Part shown: positions 11,786 through 23,120 of the stretch, one piece after another
Layout: each line of letters opens with the position of its first letter
How positions within the stretch are numbered: the stretch's first letter is position 1
Origin: Sipunculus nudus
Lineage: Eukaryota > Annelida > Sipuncula > Golfingiida > Sipunculidae
Assembly: GCA_026874595.1 (NCBI GenBank)
Contig: CM049308.1
Location: forward strand, 33,848,027-33,912,026
DNA length: 64,000 nt
Direction: 5' to 3'
Made by a program: the position numbers and the translations under genes
Notes under the pieces: model-generated
The model's database searches: none
What the model was told of the DNA's origin: nothing
What the model saw: only the letters and a program-made list of their open reading frames with translations

Positions 11786-11969
11786 TTTGATTCAAAGGGG
11801 GGGGGGGGGGGTAGAAGACCGACTTTACACAAGGCAGACAATAGGCAGGGAAATAGTTGACAATGATGATGAAAATGATCATGATGTGATTGTCAGCCAG
11901 GATGATGAAGAACAATCAGAAGAAACCACCTGGGAGCTAGTACACTTGTACAGCAAGGATATGCAATAA
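11786..11969 (+). pseudogene. Acidic terminal exon of the hAT/ZNF862-like gene, interrupted by a poly-G tract
   Basis: An acceptor (TTGAACAG, ending 11785) precedes TTTGATTCAAAG and a run of 15 G. After the run one frame reads VEDRLYTRQTIGREIV and DNDDENDHDVIVSQDDEEQS, then ends KDMQ and TAA at 11967-11969. This is a typical acidic tail. Splicing in phase 0 from 11303 enters the other frame and stops quickly, so the G-run length puts the tail out of frame. The G-run may vary between alleles or be misassembled, and this decides whether the gene is intact. Confidence 0.45.
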
Positions 11970-12329
11970 AAGAATTAACTGATACAAACCTTATTTTTTG
12001 TATTGACACTCACTGACTGTCCATGATAAATTAAATACCCAGGCATTTTCACCATGTACCCACAGATCTTCTGAGCAAATAAATTTTCATTTTTTTTTAA
12101 ATTTCCATACAACATTTCCCCTTTGAATATATAAGAGATGTTAATTTGTATTTAAACTTCTCAGTATTATATGAATAATTCTCTTGACACAAGTTATTAA
12201 TGATAATTTTTAAACATAGAAAAATATAATATAATTGGGCATTAAAATATCCAATAATATACTTCGTGGCAGGTCCTGCAGAAATCTGGACGTACTGTCC
12301 TGCTGCCAACTGCAAGTTTTCGCAAACTC
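11970..12329. other. No gene seen
   Basis: AT-rich sequence after the stop. A candidate AATAAA at 12079-12084 could end the upstream transcript, but nothing supports it further. Confidence 0.4.
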
Positions 12330-12970
12330 TGGATTATGTATGACAATCCAAGGAATAAAAGTAGGGTTGATATTTTAATGTCTTTGCCGATGTTTTCTGG
12401 GTCAATGAATCTATTTAAACCTTTTCTTCAAGACAATAGCAGATTTGGTTATCATAATATGCAATATGGCTGCCATTATGGCCACTGTATCATTTCACCA
12501 TGTCTGACTATCCAAGGAATTAAGGTAGGGGATGTTTTGCCTATATATTTTTTTAGGGTTAAGGATCTATTGAAACTATTTTAAAGATAACACCGTATTG
12601 GGTTATGGTAAAATTCAACATGGTTATCATTATGGCTACCAATATAGCAGCTGCACAATTGAACCATGAGTAACTCACTAAAAATCGAGACAAGATTGAT
12701 TTTGTTGTCTTTTGTTAAATTTTCAATGGTAAAAAACCACCAAAATCATCGTAAGGCCGGTATCTTTTCAGGCTAAAGTGGAATTCACTATGGCTCTGAC
12801 CATGTCATTGAATCATCCAAAATTCACCAAGGAATGCAGCTTGGTGATTGATTTGGGGGTCCTTAAGGTTAAGGTATCTCTTGAAATTATTTGGTGGATA
12901 AAGTATTTGATAATGACGAAATTTAATATGGCTGCCAATATGCCAGTGTCTTAACATTTAACGTAACATT
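12330..12970 (-). repeat. Family E tandem array, minus orientation
   Basis: About four degenerate units of roughly 150 bp, each marked by AATATGGCTGCCAATATGGCC-like strings (near 12466, 12625, 12785 and 12920) and by AAGG(A/T)TTAAGG-type spacers. This is the reverse complement of the marker in the array at 15180-15890. Confidence 0.7.
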
Positions 12971-14339
12971 TGTAGAACTCAAGCTACATTGACTTATAGT
13001 TGATTATAAGTTTTTGATGTAAAGAAATTGATGAAATCAACATATATCAACGGGTAATACATATTTCTTTGCATGCAACTTTCATATCTAATGGGTACCA
13101 AGTCCATAATAACTTATACAGGCAACCTTCCACATTCCGCTGGGTGCGTTTTACTTGCCTGAAATTGGCAGAATATGAAGCAAGGAAGTCTCTTTTTCCT
13201 GCATGACCATAAACGCTAGAAAAATTAGTGGATGTCTTATAGAATGCTTTAAGGTACGGCCCTGGTTAGAATGGTTAGTTGGTGGTAGATCATGAAGGGA
13301 AGTTCCTGTTTGTTGATGCTACATCGTGTACCGCAATTGATCGACAGTTGCTATGATTTCCACGGGTTAGTACCTGAACAAGGTATTTTTCTGCATTGCA
13401 CAGTCTTGTATATTTCCATTCATGCGTCTGAAATCTCTAAGAAAAGATATAAGAGACAATTGCCTCATTGTCGTTGCTTTGGTACAAAGTTCCAGTCAAG
13501 ACATGAATGGCTGGAAGAACATAAATATAAACTGGCCGACTCTTCTGTAGCATCATGAATTGGAATATACCTCGTTTTTGTCTCCAGTTCTCCCTCTGAG
13601 CCACATTTCATTAAGTCCACTTGACCCAAACAGATGTGAAAAGCACAATGCAAGTACAATCACATCTGTTTAACCAGCGATGATAACGATCTGTTTCAGC
13701 TCATGTCTTACCCCAAAAGAGGTCAAGAGGAATGATTGGGACATCCGCCCGTTCATGATCAGAGACTATTGCAGGATGATGTGTGAGCGATCCATTTTCT
13801 GACCGACTGTGTCTTGAGGGAAATATTAACCCACCTGCACTTTTCTAGTGTAAAAAAATATTACACTGGATACTTTCTGAGGGAAGCTACAAGAGAAATT
13901 GTCCCGATGCCTTAGTTGTTTGGTGTCCAGAGAGAAATATTGCTAACAAGAACAGGAATTTTCAATGTGCGCCTTCGTCTTTCACAGATACCTTAATATA
14001 AGAGTAAAAATTAAACCTATATGTTGTGCAATTTGACACATATCCGAGCACCAAGCCCAGAAACTGTTCAAATAGTTCCCTAAAGGTGGTAACACTGATT
14101 TTTATTAATTATGTTTGACACCAACAACACAGCCTGTTGGCTTATGCGATTGTTCCACTGACAGAACATATTTTGCTCTAGATGTGTCACTGGTTCTGTC
14201 ATTTTTTCCTGATTATTGTTCTTTTAGCTCAGCAGACTGTACGTCATTTGCCCTGGCAAACATCCTTAAAAACAAGAAATTAGGTAACTGTGATTTATAT
14301 TCTACCGGCTATAGAAACAAACAAATGATTTGTGCACCC
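12971..14339. other. No supportable gene
   Basis: An 88-residue open frame at 13292-13558 (with KKRYKRQLPHCRCFG and SRHEWLEEHKYKLADS) has some coding look but no splice sites or family I recognise. The rest is AT-rich and non-repetitive. Confidence 0.4.
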
Positions 14340-15010
14340 TGAATGTCAGATTGGCACTTATAGGATTCTGGACCTATACTATAAGGCAACATAGGAGCTT
14401 CTGGAAATATCTTTAAGGAAATCTAAAATTAATTCATGGTGACATATATTCTGCAAGCTACAGGGCTAAAAGATAATCTTGAACACCCAGTCTGACTGGG
14501 TTCAGGTGTCCGTTAACCTTAGAATATCTTAACTAACATCCAGGGAAGTTTTGGGCAAATCTCCTTTGAAACCTGAAATTAGGTTCTAATATAACATCCA
14601 GAGAGGTCTTTGGAAAGTTTTTGTTGAATCCCTAAACTAGTTCCCCGTAATCTTAATGCTGTGAGCTAAAGGAAACGCATAAATTTAACACGGAAAGTCA
14701 GATTGGTAAAAATCATAACAGTTTGACCTAGAATCTTCTCACATTAAATTTTAGGGCCACCCTAAATCTCCAACAATTGAAACTGGGTCATTGTGATCTG
14801 TTTTTTGTGAGCTACAAGCAGCAAATCTAATTTTGAGCACCCAGAAAGTCAGACAGGGCATCAGTCTTAAATTTTTGATATAAAAAAATGTCTTCGCTAA
14901 AGTAAAGGGAGGTCATTGTAATGTCTCCTTGGATATAAGAAATTAAGTCAATGGGACATGTTTTCCAAGACTTGTGAAAGAACATAATTTTAGCTCACAA
15001 CATGTTAGAT
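14340..15010 (+). repeat. Degenerate tandem repeat, about 150-200 bp units
   Basis: Units are marked by GTCAGATTGG-like starts near 14344, 14488, 14697 and 14848, followed by GGACCTA(T/G)A.. and AAATTAGGTTCT-type strings. The layout (GGACCTAGAATCTT, then AAATTAGG) recalls the unit of family B, but the similarity is weak. Confidence 0.5.
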
Positions 15011-15179
15011 GTACATGAATTTTAGCAGTTATCAAAGAAACTTATATTGGCAGCTAATGTTAACTACGCCAAAACCAAAAAAAAAATTCTTGAAAATAAT
15101 TTCAAGAATCCCAGACACTGAAAACATAGGCAAAGATACTAAACTGAATCGCCAACCTTAATTCCTTGGCTTATCAGAC

Positions 15180-15890
15180 ATGACTCAACCGTTAGGAAGC
15201 CATATTTGCAGCCATATTGAATATCACCATAACCAAATACGGTATTGTCTTGGAGTTGGTTTCAGTAGATTCTTTGACCCAGATAACAGGGACAAAGATA
15301 CCAAAATCAAACCCCTACCTCTGTTTCATGGAGTGTCATACATGTTCAAATGTACAATGGCCATATTGACAGCCGTATTAAATTTCCCCAGAAACTAAAA
15401 CAGTATGGTCTTGATGATAATTTAAATAGTCTCCTGGGCCCTGCAAAACATAGACAATAACACCAAAATCAACCTCATACCTTGATTCCTTGGCTTGCCA
15501 TATGCGATTCAATGGTACAGCGGCCATATTGGCAGCCATATTGAATATCACCGTAACCAAATACGATTTGTCTTAGAAATGGTTTCAATAGATTTCTTGA
15601 CCCTGAAAACATAGGCAAAATGACACCAAAGTCATTCCCCTACTTTAAATACTACGAGTTATGTATGATTTTATGGTACGGCGGCCATATTGGCATCCAT
15701 ATTGAATACCACCGAAACCAAAACGGTATTGTCCTGGAAATGGTTTTCCTTGACCCTGTAAACATAGGCAAAGACACCAAAATAAATCCCCTACCCCAAT
15801 TACTTTTTGAGTTATTTATGATTCAATGGCTCGGCGGCCATCTTGGACGCCATCTTGAATTTCACCCTTTCTGCCCGCGATCCAGGATGT
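15180..15890 (+). repeat. Family E tandem array, plus orientation
   Basis: Five units of about 155-165 bp are marked by GGCCATATTGGCAGCCATAT near 15203, 15358, 15522, 15682 and 15835. Each is followed by ACCAAATACGGTATTGTC and by CCCTGAAAACATAGGCAAAG. A 138-residue open frame spanning 15620-16036 is a by-product of the repeat. Confidence 0.85.
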
Positions 15891-16249
15891 CTACCCAAGT
15901 AATTTTTTACTCCTCTAAAGGTGTCCTACCTGGACCAGAAGTCAAAATTAGGGGACATACGATTGCACACAGGACCCCCCTCAGCCCCCGGACTAATCCT
16001 TGCAGAGTATGCAAGTATGACAAAAAAGATTTGTAAATAAATGTCTCTATTTGCACTTTCAAATGGCTGGAAGGATATTTTAAAGCTAAAAAAATATAAT
16101 CAGTTTATATGAAAGAATCATTCACTTCTTGCCTTTCAGTAAAAAAAATTATTAATAAGATTTAAAAAAAATATATCTGAAACGCTTTATGGAGCAGATG
16201 ACATTTGGTAACGAAAATTAACACAGCCTTCCCATTAATCTTGCAGACC

Positions 16250-16322
16250 ACTCACCCGGAATTAAAATCTCACCACCTTGCGACAGAGTCCTGCGCTCTA
16301 TCCCTGAGCCACAGAAGCCGGT
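16250..16322 (-). repeat. tRNA-derived SINE head (or tRNA pseudogene)
   Basis: On the minus strand the segment reads GGCTTCTGTGGCTCAGGGAT, then AGAGCGCAGGACTCTGTCG, then AAGGTGGTGAGATTTTAATT and CCGGGTGAG. The TGGCTCA.GGATAGAGCGC part fits an A box. GAGATTTTAATTCC is a decayed B box (expected GTTCGAATCC). The anticodon stem does not pair, so a working tRNA is unlikely. Confidence 0.55.
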
Positions 16323-17516
16323 TAAAGTCATATTATTATCTGATTATCTCCCTCTTCAATTAGTCTTAACCTTTCATCTTGTATATAAAGTGATTTTAAT
16401 ACCAGCTTTCCACTCTGTGTCTAATTATGAAGTTTGCGAACTTCTAATTCGAACTGAAAAATGGCTTAAGGCTTTTGCACAAATTACTTTAAAACCAAGA
16501 AAACGTTTGATATTTTAAAATAAGGATTTAATGACTTAAGCTAAACGTGAATATAAAATTTGCTCTCCTGTGGGTTCGGCAGTTTTTTTTTCACACAAAG
16601 CTTATAGCCTGATTTTTTTTAACCAAAATAAAGTTATCATCTGAATGCGTACCAACCCTCTTATTTATAGATTGGAAATTTGAGATTTTAAATTTGATAA
16701 ACTAAGTCTAACGAAAGTAAAGCATACAAATAAGATTTACAGATGTTTTGCTGGCCTGTCGGACATTATATACAAAAAACACAACATGCAAACAAATATA
16801 TCAAATATAAACATATTTTATAACATTTCATGATAATATGGAGATTAAAATTATGTGACGGTTTAACTTAAGCCAGACATTTAACTAGAATTTCATTGAT
16901 GGAGGTTTAAAAAACTAAAACCAAAAAGACAAATTACAATATTATTTAAAAAAAATTAAAATTGCCCTTGCTGTCCTGCCGGCTTTAATAAAGACGTGTA
17001 TATCCAACAGTTACATATTTTAAGTTCAAATGGACTATGTTGTAAGTTATAGATCCGAAATGTTATTACACTATTTCATTGGTTTCTGTCCATCAAATTT
17101 TATGTTATTTGAATTATTATTTTTCTCAATATGAAAGTAAAACCGTGCCGTTTGTGTGGAAATGTATTGCCGGCTTCAATAATGAAGCTAATATATACAC
17201 ACGTATTCAGTGTATTTAAATTAAATTAATACAAGCTTAAATGCACTTTATTTTTGGCTATAAACAGGAAATGTGATTGTCCAGCAATATATGTTTAAGA
17301 CTTTTCTTATCGAAATACACATCTTATGCAAAATGTCATGATAACTGTAAATATCCATACTAATTTATATATATCATTTTTTTTATATTTAAAATTAAAA
17401 TGATAAAATTTTGGGTTTCAGTACAATATTTAAACTCAACTAGTTTTGGAACTTTTGTACATAATCAGTTAATTTATTATTACGTTATCGGTTAGCAGAA
17501 GTTATTGCATTATTGG
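16323..17516. other. No gene seen; very AT-rich
   Basis: Over 1.1 kb of AT-rich sequence without exon-like signals or recognised repeats. Confidence 0.55.
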
Positions 17517-17894
17517 TTAAGCTGTGTTTCCATTCATCTGTAAATCTCGTACGCAAAAAAATGGGATTCCTCTTTTTAAGATGAACTATTTCCGTATGTA
17601 CGTTTTAACGTGCTCCGCATGCGTATCCGCAAAAATGGACAGCATCGAAACGGATCGGTGAGCGATTCATCCGTTTTGCGGATGGCAAAAATGCCTACAT
17701 TTCCCAACAGTGCCCCGGAGCCAGGTGTGATGAGACATATTGACATTCTTCCTGCTTGTTGTCCTTGCAGTTTCAAAAGAGGCACGTGAAAGGGTATCCG
17801 CAAGAAAAACGTACGTACTTATGGAAACAGTTTTTGCGGACTCCGCACTATGGAAAGTTTTTTTTTTTGGCGGATACATGGAAACACAGCTTTA
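17517..17894. mobile_element. PIF/Harbinger-type MITE with TTA target duplication
   Basis: The 372-bp element (17520-17891) starts AGCTGTGTTTCCATTCATC and ends GGATACATGGAAACACAGCT, giving inverted termini of about 14 perfect bases with partial pairing further in. It is flanked by TTA at 17517-17519 and at 17892-17894, the 3-bp duplication typical of PIF/Harbinger and ISL2EU elements. Inner GTATCCGCAA and TTTTGCGGA strings show decayed longer inverted arms. There is no coding capacity. Confidence 0.8.
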
Positions 17895-17924
17895 TTGTTA
17901 CATTATCGTTTTTGTTTATTATGT

Positions 17925-18030
17925 TAATAGTTAATATAAAATTATCAGTTGATTTGTTGTTACATTTTCAGTCTGTGTTACATTATCGGTTGATGTTACA
18001 TTATAAGTTGATTATTACATTATCAGTTGT
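17925..18030. repeat. Short minisatellite, GTTACATTATC(A/G)GTTGAT-like
   Basis: Several 18-26 bp copies of TTACATTATCAGTTGAT-like sequence are strung together. Related strings also lie just before the MITE (17480-17516), so the MITE inserted into this array. Confidence 0.65.
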
Positions 18031-18689
18031 AACAGGGCCCTTAGACCTGGCCAAGCTGTTATCTGTAATTTATATGATTACTTGGGGTTTAAATGTAGAA
18101 AATGTCAAGGCTTTAGCACGGGTATTTTTCAACACAATTGGGCAGTTTAAGGTCCAGACGTGATAGTTGTAAGTTTTAGGGTCAGATGTGGTTCAACTAA
18201 TCGTTTTCACCCTTCAGTGCAGGTGTACTTTGAACGCAGGTCATTGTCGTTCATAACGCTTATACCCGGCTTGTTGATTTCAGTGTCACAGCTGGTCTTG
18301 TTTACAGTTACCTGATCTCACACTGATGTCGAGAGTGCTGCTGTACTATGCTGGTTCTACCCATTTGTATATATTCACTAACACTTGTAAAATATTGATT
18401 AAGCTTTTAAATTTTACTTATTCCTGGTAATACTTAGGGCTGTTTCAAAGCGCATCAGTCAGACGTCCTATATTTCTAATAAAACTCAAACATCTATAAA
18501 ACTTAGCAATTAATCTTCAGCTGTCAAGCCCACCCAATGTCCTTATTTCATTACAAAAGGAATTGGTTTGTTTATTGACACTTTACTGGAAAATTGAAAA
18601 CTTTTTCCGATTATGAAATAATGTCTTTCACGCAAAAATGAAATAGTCGTAATAAGCAATTTGAGTCTATTATCTGTATGTTTTAACCT

Positions 18690-19919
18690 TCCATCAGTTC
18701 CTGCAGACTTGTTGCGCCACCTGTATTTTTTCTAATTTTTACATTTTTTTTCTCTATTTTTGAGACCTTTAAGGATGTAGTTATCTGTTAACAGGGCATT
18801 AATCATAACAACTGGACCTAGAAACTTCATTCTTTACAAACAGGCAGACCCATGAAAAGTCTCCATGGAAACCTGAAATAAGGTCTCTGTTACCCATATC
18901 CTTTGAGCTGTGGGGCTCCCAATAACCCCCCCCCCCCCCCCCCCCAGAATATTGGAAAATTTGATTAAAAAAAGGCAACATCACAACAACTACAACACTG
19001 ATGGTCATGATTTTTAGCATACATATTGATCAAGATGTGTTCCATCAGTTTCTGCAGACTGGTTGCGCCACCTGCATTTTTTCTAATTTTTACATTTTTT
19101 TCTCTATTTTTGAGACCTTTAAAGATGTGGTTATCTGTCAACAGGGTTAAAATTGTAACAATTGGACTAGAAATCTTCATTCTTGTCATGCAAGGAGGCC
19201 CATTAAAAGTGTCTGTGGAAACCTGAAATTAGGTCTCTGTTACCAATATCCTTTAAGCTATAGGACTCCGAAGTATCCCTCAGAATAATGGACAATTTGA
19301 TACAAAAGCTGACGTATCTGAACAACTTATGCAGAGATCACAATGATTTTTTGCATGGATATTGATTATGGAGTGTTTCATCAGTTTCTGAAGACTGGTG
19401 ATGCCACCTGTATTTTATTCAATAATGGAGATTTTTTTTTCTCTATTTTTGAGACCTTTAAGGATGCAGTCATCTGTTAACGTGACACAAATTGTAACAA
19501 CTGGACTAGAAATCTTCATTCTTGTTATGCAAGGAGGCCCATGAAAAGTGTCTGTGGAAACCTGAAATTAGGTCTCTGTTACCAATATCCTTTAAGCTAT
19601 AGGACTCCGAAGTATCCCTCAGAATAATGGAAAATATAATACAAAAGCTGAAGTATCTGAACAAATAATCCAGAGACAACCATTATTCTTTGCATGGATA
19701 TTGACCATTAAGTTTCTGCAGACTGGTGGAGCCACCTGTATTTTTTTAAAGTTTACGTATTTTTCTCTATTTTTGAGATATATTAATACAGACAAAATCT
19801 CAGCCTGTGTGTTAATCGGTTTGATGCTTCATTTGAATGGGTATATACTACTATTCAGATGCTAAAATTTCCTTTTGCGAATCTCTTCCATGTCAGCTGA
19901 GCGTCATGACCCATGGGTC
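18690..19919 (+). mobile_element. Family B Helentron-like element, 5'-truncated copy
   Basis: About three and a half tandem units of roughly 330 bp, each with CTGCAGACTGG..GCGCCACCTGTATTT, CTCTATTTTTGAGACCTTTA, CAACTGGACCTAGAA and GAAATTAGGTCTCTGTTACC. The array ends with the sub-terminal TCAGCTGAGC at 19893-19902 and the palindrome GACCCATGGGTC at 19908-19919. These are the same closing structures as the full copy that ends at 54022. A C-run (18927-18946) interrupts the first unit. The 5' hairpin end is missing. Confidence 0.8.
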
Positions 19920-20450
19920 ACCTGTTTATATTTCTGCAGCATAACGGCCTAATATGTTGGAAGTATCAGGTTTCTTTGCTGCACAAACACACAGAAGGAA
20001 TCTTTCCATGTACATGACTTCGCTAAACTTAAACTTGGAAGAAGCGGATGGCCGTTTATGGATAGATGGAGAGAGAAGTCACAAACCAACCAGGTATAAC
20101 GGGAGGAGGCGTCAGTAAAGCAGAATTACGACGTATAAGTTAGCCCTACTAAAAGTTCAAATTTTACTACATCGTATAAAGCCTGTTCATTGGAATGGAT
20201 AGGTGGACGTCTCCATACAGATGTATTGTGAATAGGATTCCGTGGGAAGGTATTTTATGGTGACACAGATATATCAGGTAAACGGCTTGCCTGCCGAGAT
20301 TTTACTGTACCATAAAGACCAATTCAGGATATTGAGACACCAGACCATCATTCAGCCAGAAATTGGAAGGGGAGGGGGAGGGGGCGAAGATAATAACGTT
20401 TAAGGCCGCACACGGCCAAAAAGTGTTAAAAGAGGTCAAAGTATAGGAGG
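19920..20450. other. No gene seen
   Basis: Sequence between the end of family B and the minus-strand open frames. It holds a GGGGAGGGGGAGGGGG patch near 20370. No other feature is supported. Confidence 0.45.
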
Positions 20451-20666
20451 TCATTCTCTCAGGTTCTGGCTCAGTGTTACACCATCTATTGAAACTTGAT
20501 AAGCGCCCTGTGGCACAGAGGGCCTAAAAATTATACGCATAAAGTTTACTCCTGCTAAATAAGCACTAAATTGCTTAAAAAGCACGAAGGGCTTTTTCAC
20601 GGCCGATTTTAGTAATGCTGTCTTTGCAGGGTATATATAGAAAGGCATATTGCTGGGAAGTCTCAT
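20451..20666 (-). CDS. Unrecognised open frame, possible exon
   Basis: A 71-residue minus-strand frame reads MRLPSNMPFYIYPAKTALLK, then KPFVLFKQFSAYLAGVNFMR and RPSVPQGAYQVSIDGVTLSQ, ending NLRE and a stop. Composition and lack of repeats look protein-like. I do not recognise a family. It lies 190 bp downstream (in the minus direction) of a second coding-like frame and may be part of the same gene or pseudogene. Confidence 0.3.
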   Translation of the reverse strand: MRLPSNMPFYIYPAKTALLKSAVKKPFVLFKQFSAYLAGVNFMRIIFRPSVPQGAYQVSIDGVTLSQNLRE

Positions 20667-20852
20667 GAGAGTTTGATATCCATAAATGTGATAGGAGGTA
20701 TATGGATGAGATTTATATGGTTCTGTCTAGTCTAACAACATGTGGAAGTTAAACAAAGAGGATCACGGATTAGGGGTGCTTATATTACGGGAGGTTTGAG
20801 TTTTCTGAGGTCATAATCGCTTTAATACCCATTCCAGGTTGAACAAGTTCTG

Positions 20853-21035
20853 CTAAATTACTTTCGTTTTCTCACAAACAAAGCATCCCACGCTGCTAAT
20901 GGTCGTTACAATTTGGAATCTAATGGGCATGCCATAGAGAACCTCCCACCTGTCAGGAAAAGGGACTTCTGGGTATATAATTCTTCCGGTGTTAATGGCT
21001 GTTAGAAATATTAAGCCTCCGATGACTTCGTACAC
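20853..21035 (-). CDS. Unrecognised open frame with hydrophobic segments, possible exon
   Basis: The minus-strand frame reads YEVIGGLIFLTAINTGRIIY, then PEVPFPDRWEVLYGMPIRFQ and IVTTISSVGCFVCEKT. It extends upstream in frame with CGILVGDRV. VIGGLIFLTAI and FQIVTTISSVGCFV could be short membrane segments. No canonical splice sites bracket it clearly, and no family is recognised. Confidence 0.3.
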   Translation of the reverse strand: MYEVIGGLIFLTAINTGRIIYPEVPFPDRWEVLYGMPIRFQIVTTISSVGCFVCEKTKVI

Positions 21036-21343
21036 ACGATCACCAACTAAAATTCCACAATCACAACATCACATTCACAACTATATAAAGCTACTGACAT
21101 TAATGTTAACCGTACTCGATGCACAGATACCAAATGCCAGTCATACACCCGACAAGAAAAAATCCAAACCACTTTATGGAAAGTAATCGATTTATTGAAA
21201 GTAATCGATTTACCGACTTAATTTTCTTTTTGACTGTCTTTCCTGAAGTTCGAAAAATACTTTCTCACTTTTTTTACTACACTGTAGCGAAACGGAATTT
21301 TCTGTAACAGGGCTTTCTCAGGGTCCGCTTTCTGATCTTCGCC

Positions 21344-21664
21344 CACCGGTGATAAGTTTAACCAAGACACTAATTCCTTTACCACTATCCCTTCTTTTTA
21401 ACTCCCAAATGTGTATGCTAATCTTATAAAAGTATATCGTCATTCAATAAGCAATCCTGCTGTTCTACTTTACAGAATAAACAAACTGTACAGGTTTCTC
21501 ATTTGAACTATAAAATCTAAAACTAAAAATTTAATATACCCATCGCGTTATCTCACCACAGTATAAACGAAATATTAGTTTAAATATATACTTTAGGTTA
21601 ATAATCATTCCTGTCTTTATCCTGTAGACAATGTATTAATCACAATAATCTGATCTTCGTAGTT
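21344..21664 (-). repeat. Dispersed repeat copy 2, inverted relative to 3111-3508
   Basis: The reverse complement matches copy 1 from the last codons of the OB-fold frame through about 300 bp of 3' flank. Differences are scattered substitutions plus the 85-bp length difference. The homology extends past the stop codon, so the copies arose from DNA duplication or transposition rather than from coding constraint. Confidence 0.85.
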
Positions 21665-21871
21665 CACATTTAATGTCACCGCATTGTGGTATTTGGAATA
21701 CCTGGCCCCTACATCCACCAGTTTAACCGTCTGACCACTGGCGAGGCCCTCTCCTGCTTCTGTCGCCTGCCTCCACAGAGTCGCATCAATTATCCCAGTA
21801 TCGTCCTTGATGGACATCTCTTGCAGTTTTGCAGTTCCCACTTGCAGCGACACTTCTCATGGCTTTTCAAT
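21617..21871 (-). pseudogene. RPA-like OB-fold protein, terminal exon
   Basis: On the minus strand an acceptor (TTTTTTTGCAG, ending 21872) opens the exon. It reads IEKP, an in-frame TGA (21857-21859, probably a CpG-decayed CGA), then EVSLQVGTAKLQEMSIKDDT, GIIDATLWRQATEAGEGLAS and GQTVKLVDVGARYSKYHNAV, ending NTLSTG and a stop. KLQEMSIKDDTGIIDATLW is the classic OB-fold strand pattern of RPA-type single-stranded DNA-binding domains. The phase-0 start fits the phase-0 end of the exon at 9283-9700 and completes the fold begun there (ELVTIQGTILN then IEKP). The premature TGA makes this copy a pseudogene. Confidence 0.7.
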
Positions 21872-22620
21872 CTGCAAAAAAATGAATTATATTGGAACCT
21901 TTCAATGGCACATCATAAATCATTTTTCATATGAAAACTGAAATCAAATGTCCCATCTCTCAAGCGAGAGAGAATACAAGCGACAAGCCATCTCAAAGTT
22001 AATACTAATCTGCGCCTACATTAACACGACTCATACCCGGGTGTTTATTAATCATATCGCTTGACTAGCTTCCATTAAGCACAGCTTACATTTCTAGGAC
22101 AGTTTTAACATAAAAATCAGATACTGACAATCGTTCGAGCTCTTAACTATAAAACCTTACCTACGTTAACTTTAGAATTTCTACTAAAAATAGGCGCGAT
22201 CTTGAGACTTCATGTTTGTGAGAATAAGGAAATTTAACAAAGAAGAGCAAACTATCCCCCGCCCATAACCAATCCACTCCCCAAAGTATTTTCACACCCT
22301 CAATTTTCCCCCTAACCCGCCCACTCCCCCAAAGTAATTCAATCTCCCTCCCAACCCACCCGAAAACGTTTTTCCAAACTTAATTTTGTCTTCCGGATAA
22401 AATTAAGGATCTTGACAGTTTCCCCCACAGCCAGAACCGCGTCCCACTCGCGGTCGTATACCCAGAACATCACAGGGCATCCCAGATTTTCAACCCAGAC
22501 ACACTTCTTTCTTTCCTTTAACTCTTAATTAGTATTGTATCCAAGTTTATTTGACAAAACAATCAGGTTTATTTGACACTTTAATTAATTAGTTACCTGA
22601 AAAAAGGTAAATAGGGACAG
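21872..22620. other. No gene seen; C-rich patch
   Basis: A run of CCCC-rich pyrimidine sequence lies at about 22254-22440 (CCCGCCCATAACC, CCACTCCCCAAAG and similar). No exon is supported. Confidence 0.45.
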
Positions 22621-22623
22621 CGG

Positions 22624-22757
22624 TGTTAATTTATTTATATTTTTATTTATTTATTTATTATTCATTTAGTTTTTTATATTAGTTTATTTATATTTAGTTT
22701 TTTATTTTAGTTTATTTATAGGTTTTTATTTAGTTTATTTTTATTTATTTTATTCTT
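22624..22757. repeat. TTTA/TTAT low-complexity tract
   Basis: A stretch of TTTATTTATTTA-type sequence with TAGTTTATTTATA variants. Confidence 0.8.
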
Positions 22758-22881
22758 TTCTTTCATGCATGCATACACCATTCATTTTAAATACGTGATA
22801 ACACAGGAAATGGAATAAATTATTCCAATAAAATCCTATAAAACTAAATATGTAATTTGTATATTAGCCACGTGTTCTTTT

Positions 22882-22935
22882 TGTATCGGTATTTTATACA
22901 GGATCCTGTATCGGTATTTTATACAGGATCCTGTA
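22882..22935 (+). repeat. Tandem duplication, 25-bp unit
   Basis: Two perfect copies of a 25-bp unit starting TGTATCGGTATTTTATAC and ending GGATCC. The unit itself is partly palindromic (GTATAAAA / TTTTATAC). Confidence 0.85.
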
Positions 22936-23120
22936 ATGTATGCAGTGTATGTTTTCGTTTTTGTAGCTAACTATTCGCGTGGTGTATTGTTTAGTTAAAA
23001 TTAATACTTAACTGAAATTTAAAGTCCAAATGTATTCTCTCTCTGTCGTGAAGAGAATACTGCGCCATTTCAACCGTTTCGGAGTCTGCAATAAGTTCCA
23101 GTACCGTCATAATGGCCTAA

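Noticed and set aside
16250-16322. Functional tRNA gene
   Set aside because: A- and B-box-like strings are present but the anticodon stem does not pair and the B box is decayed, so it is called a SINE head or pseudogene.
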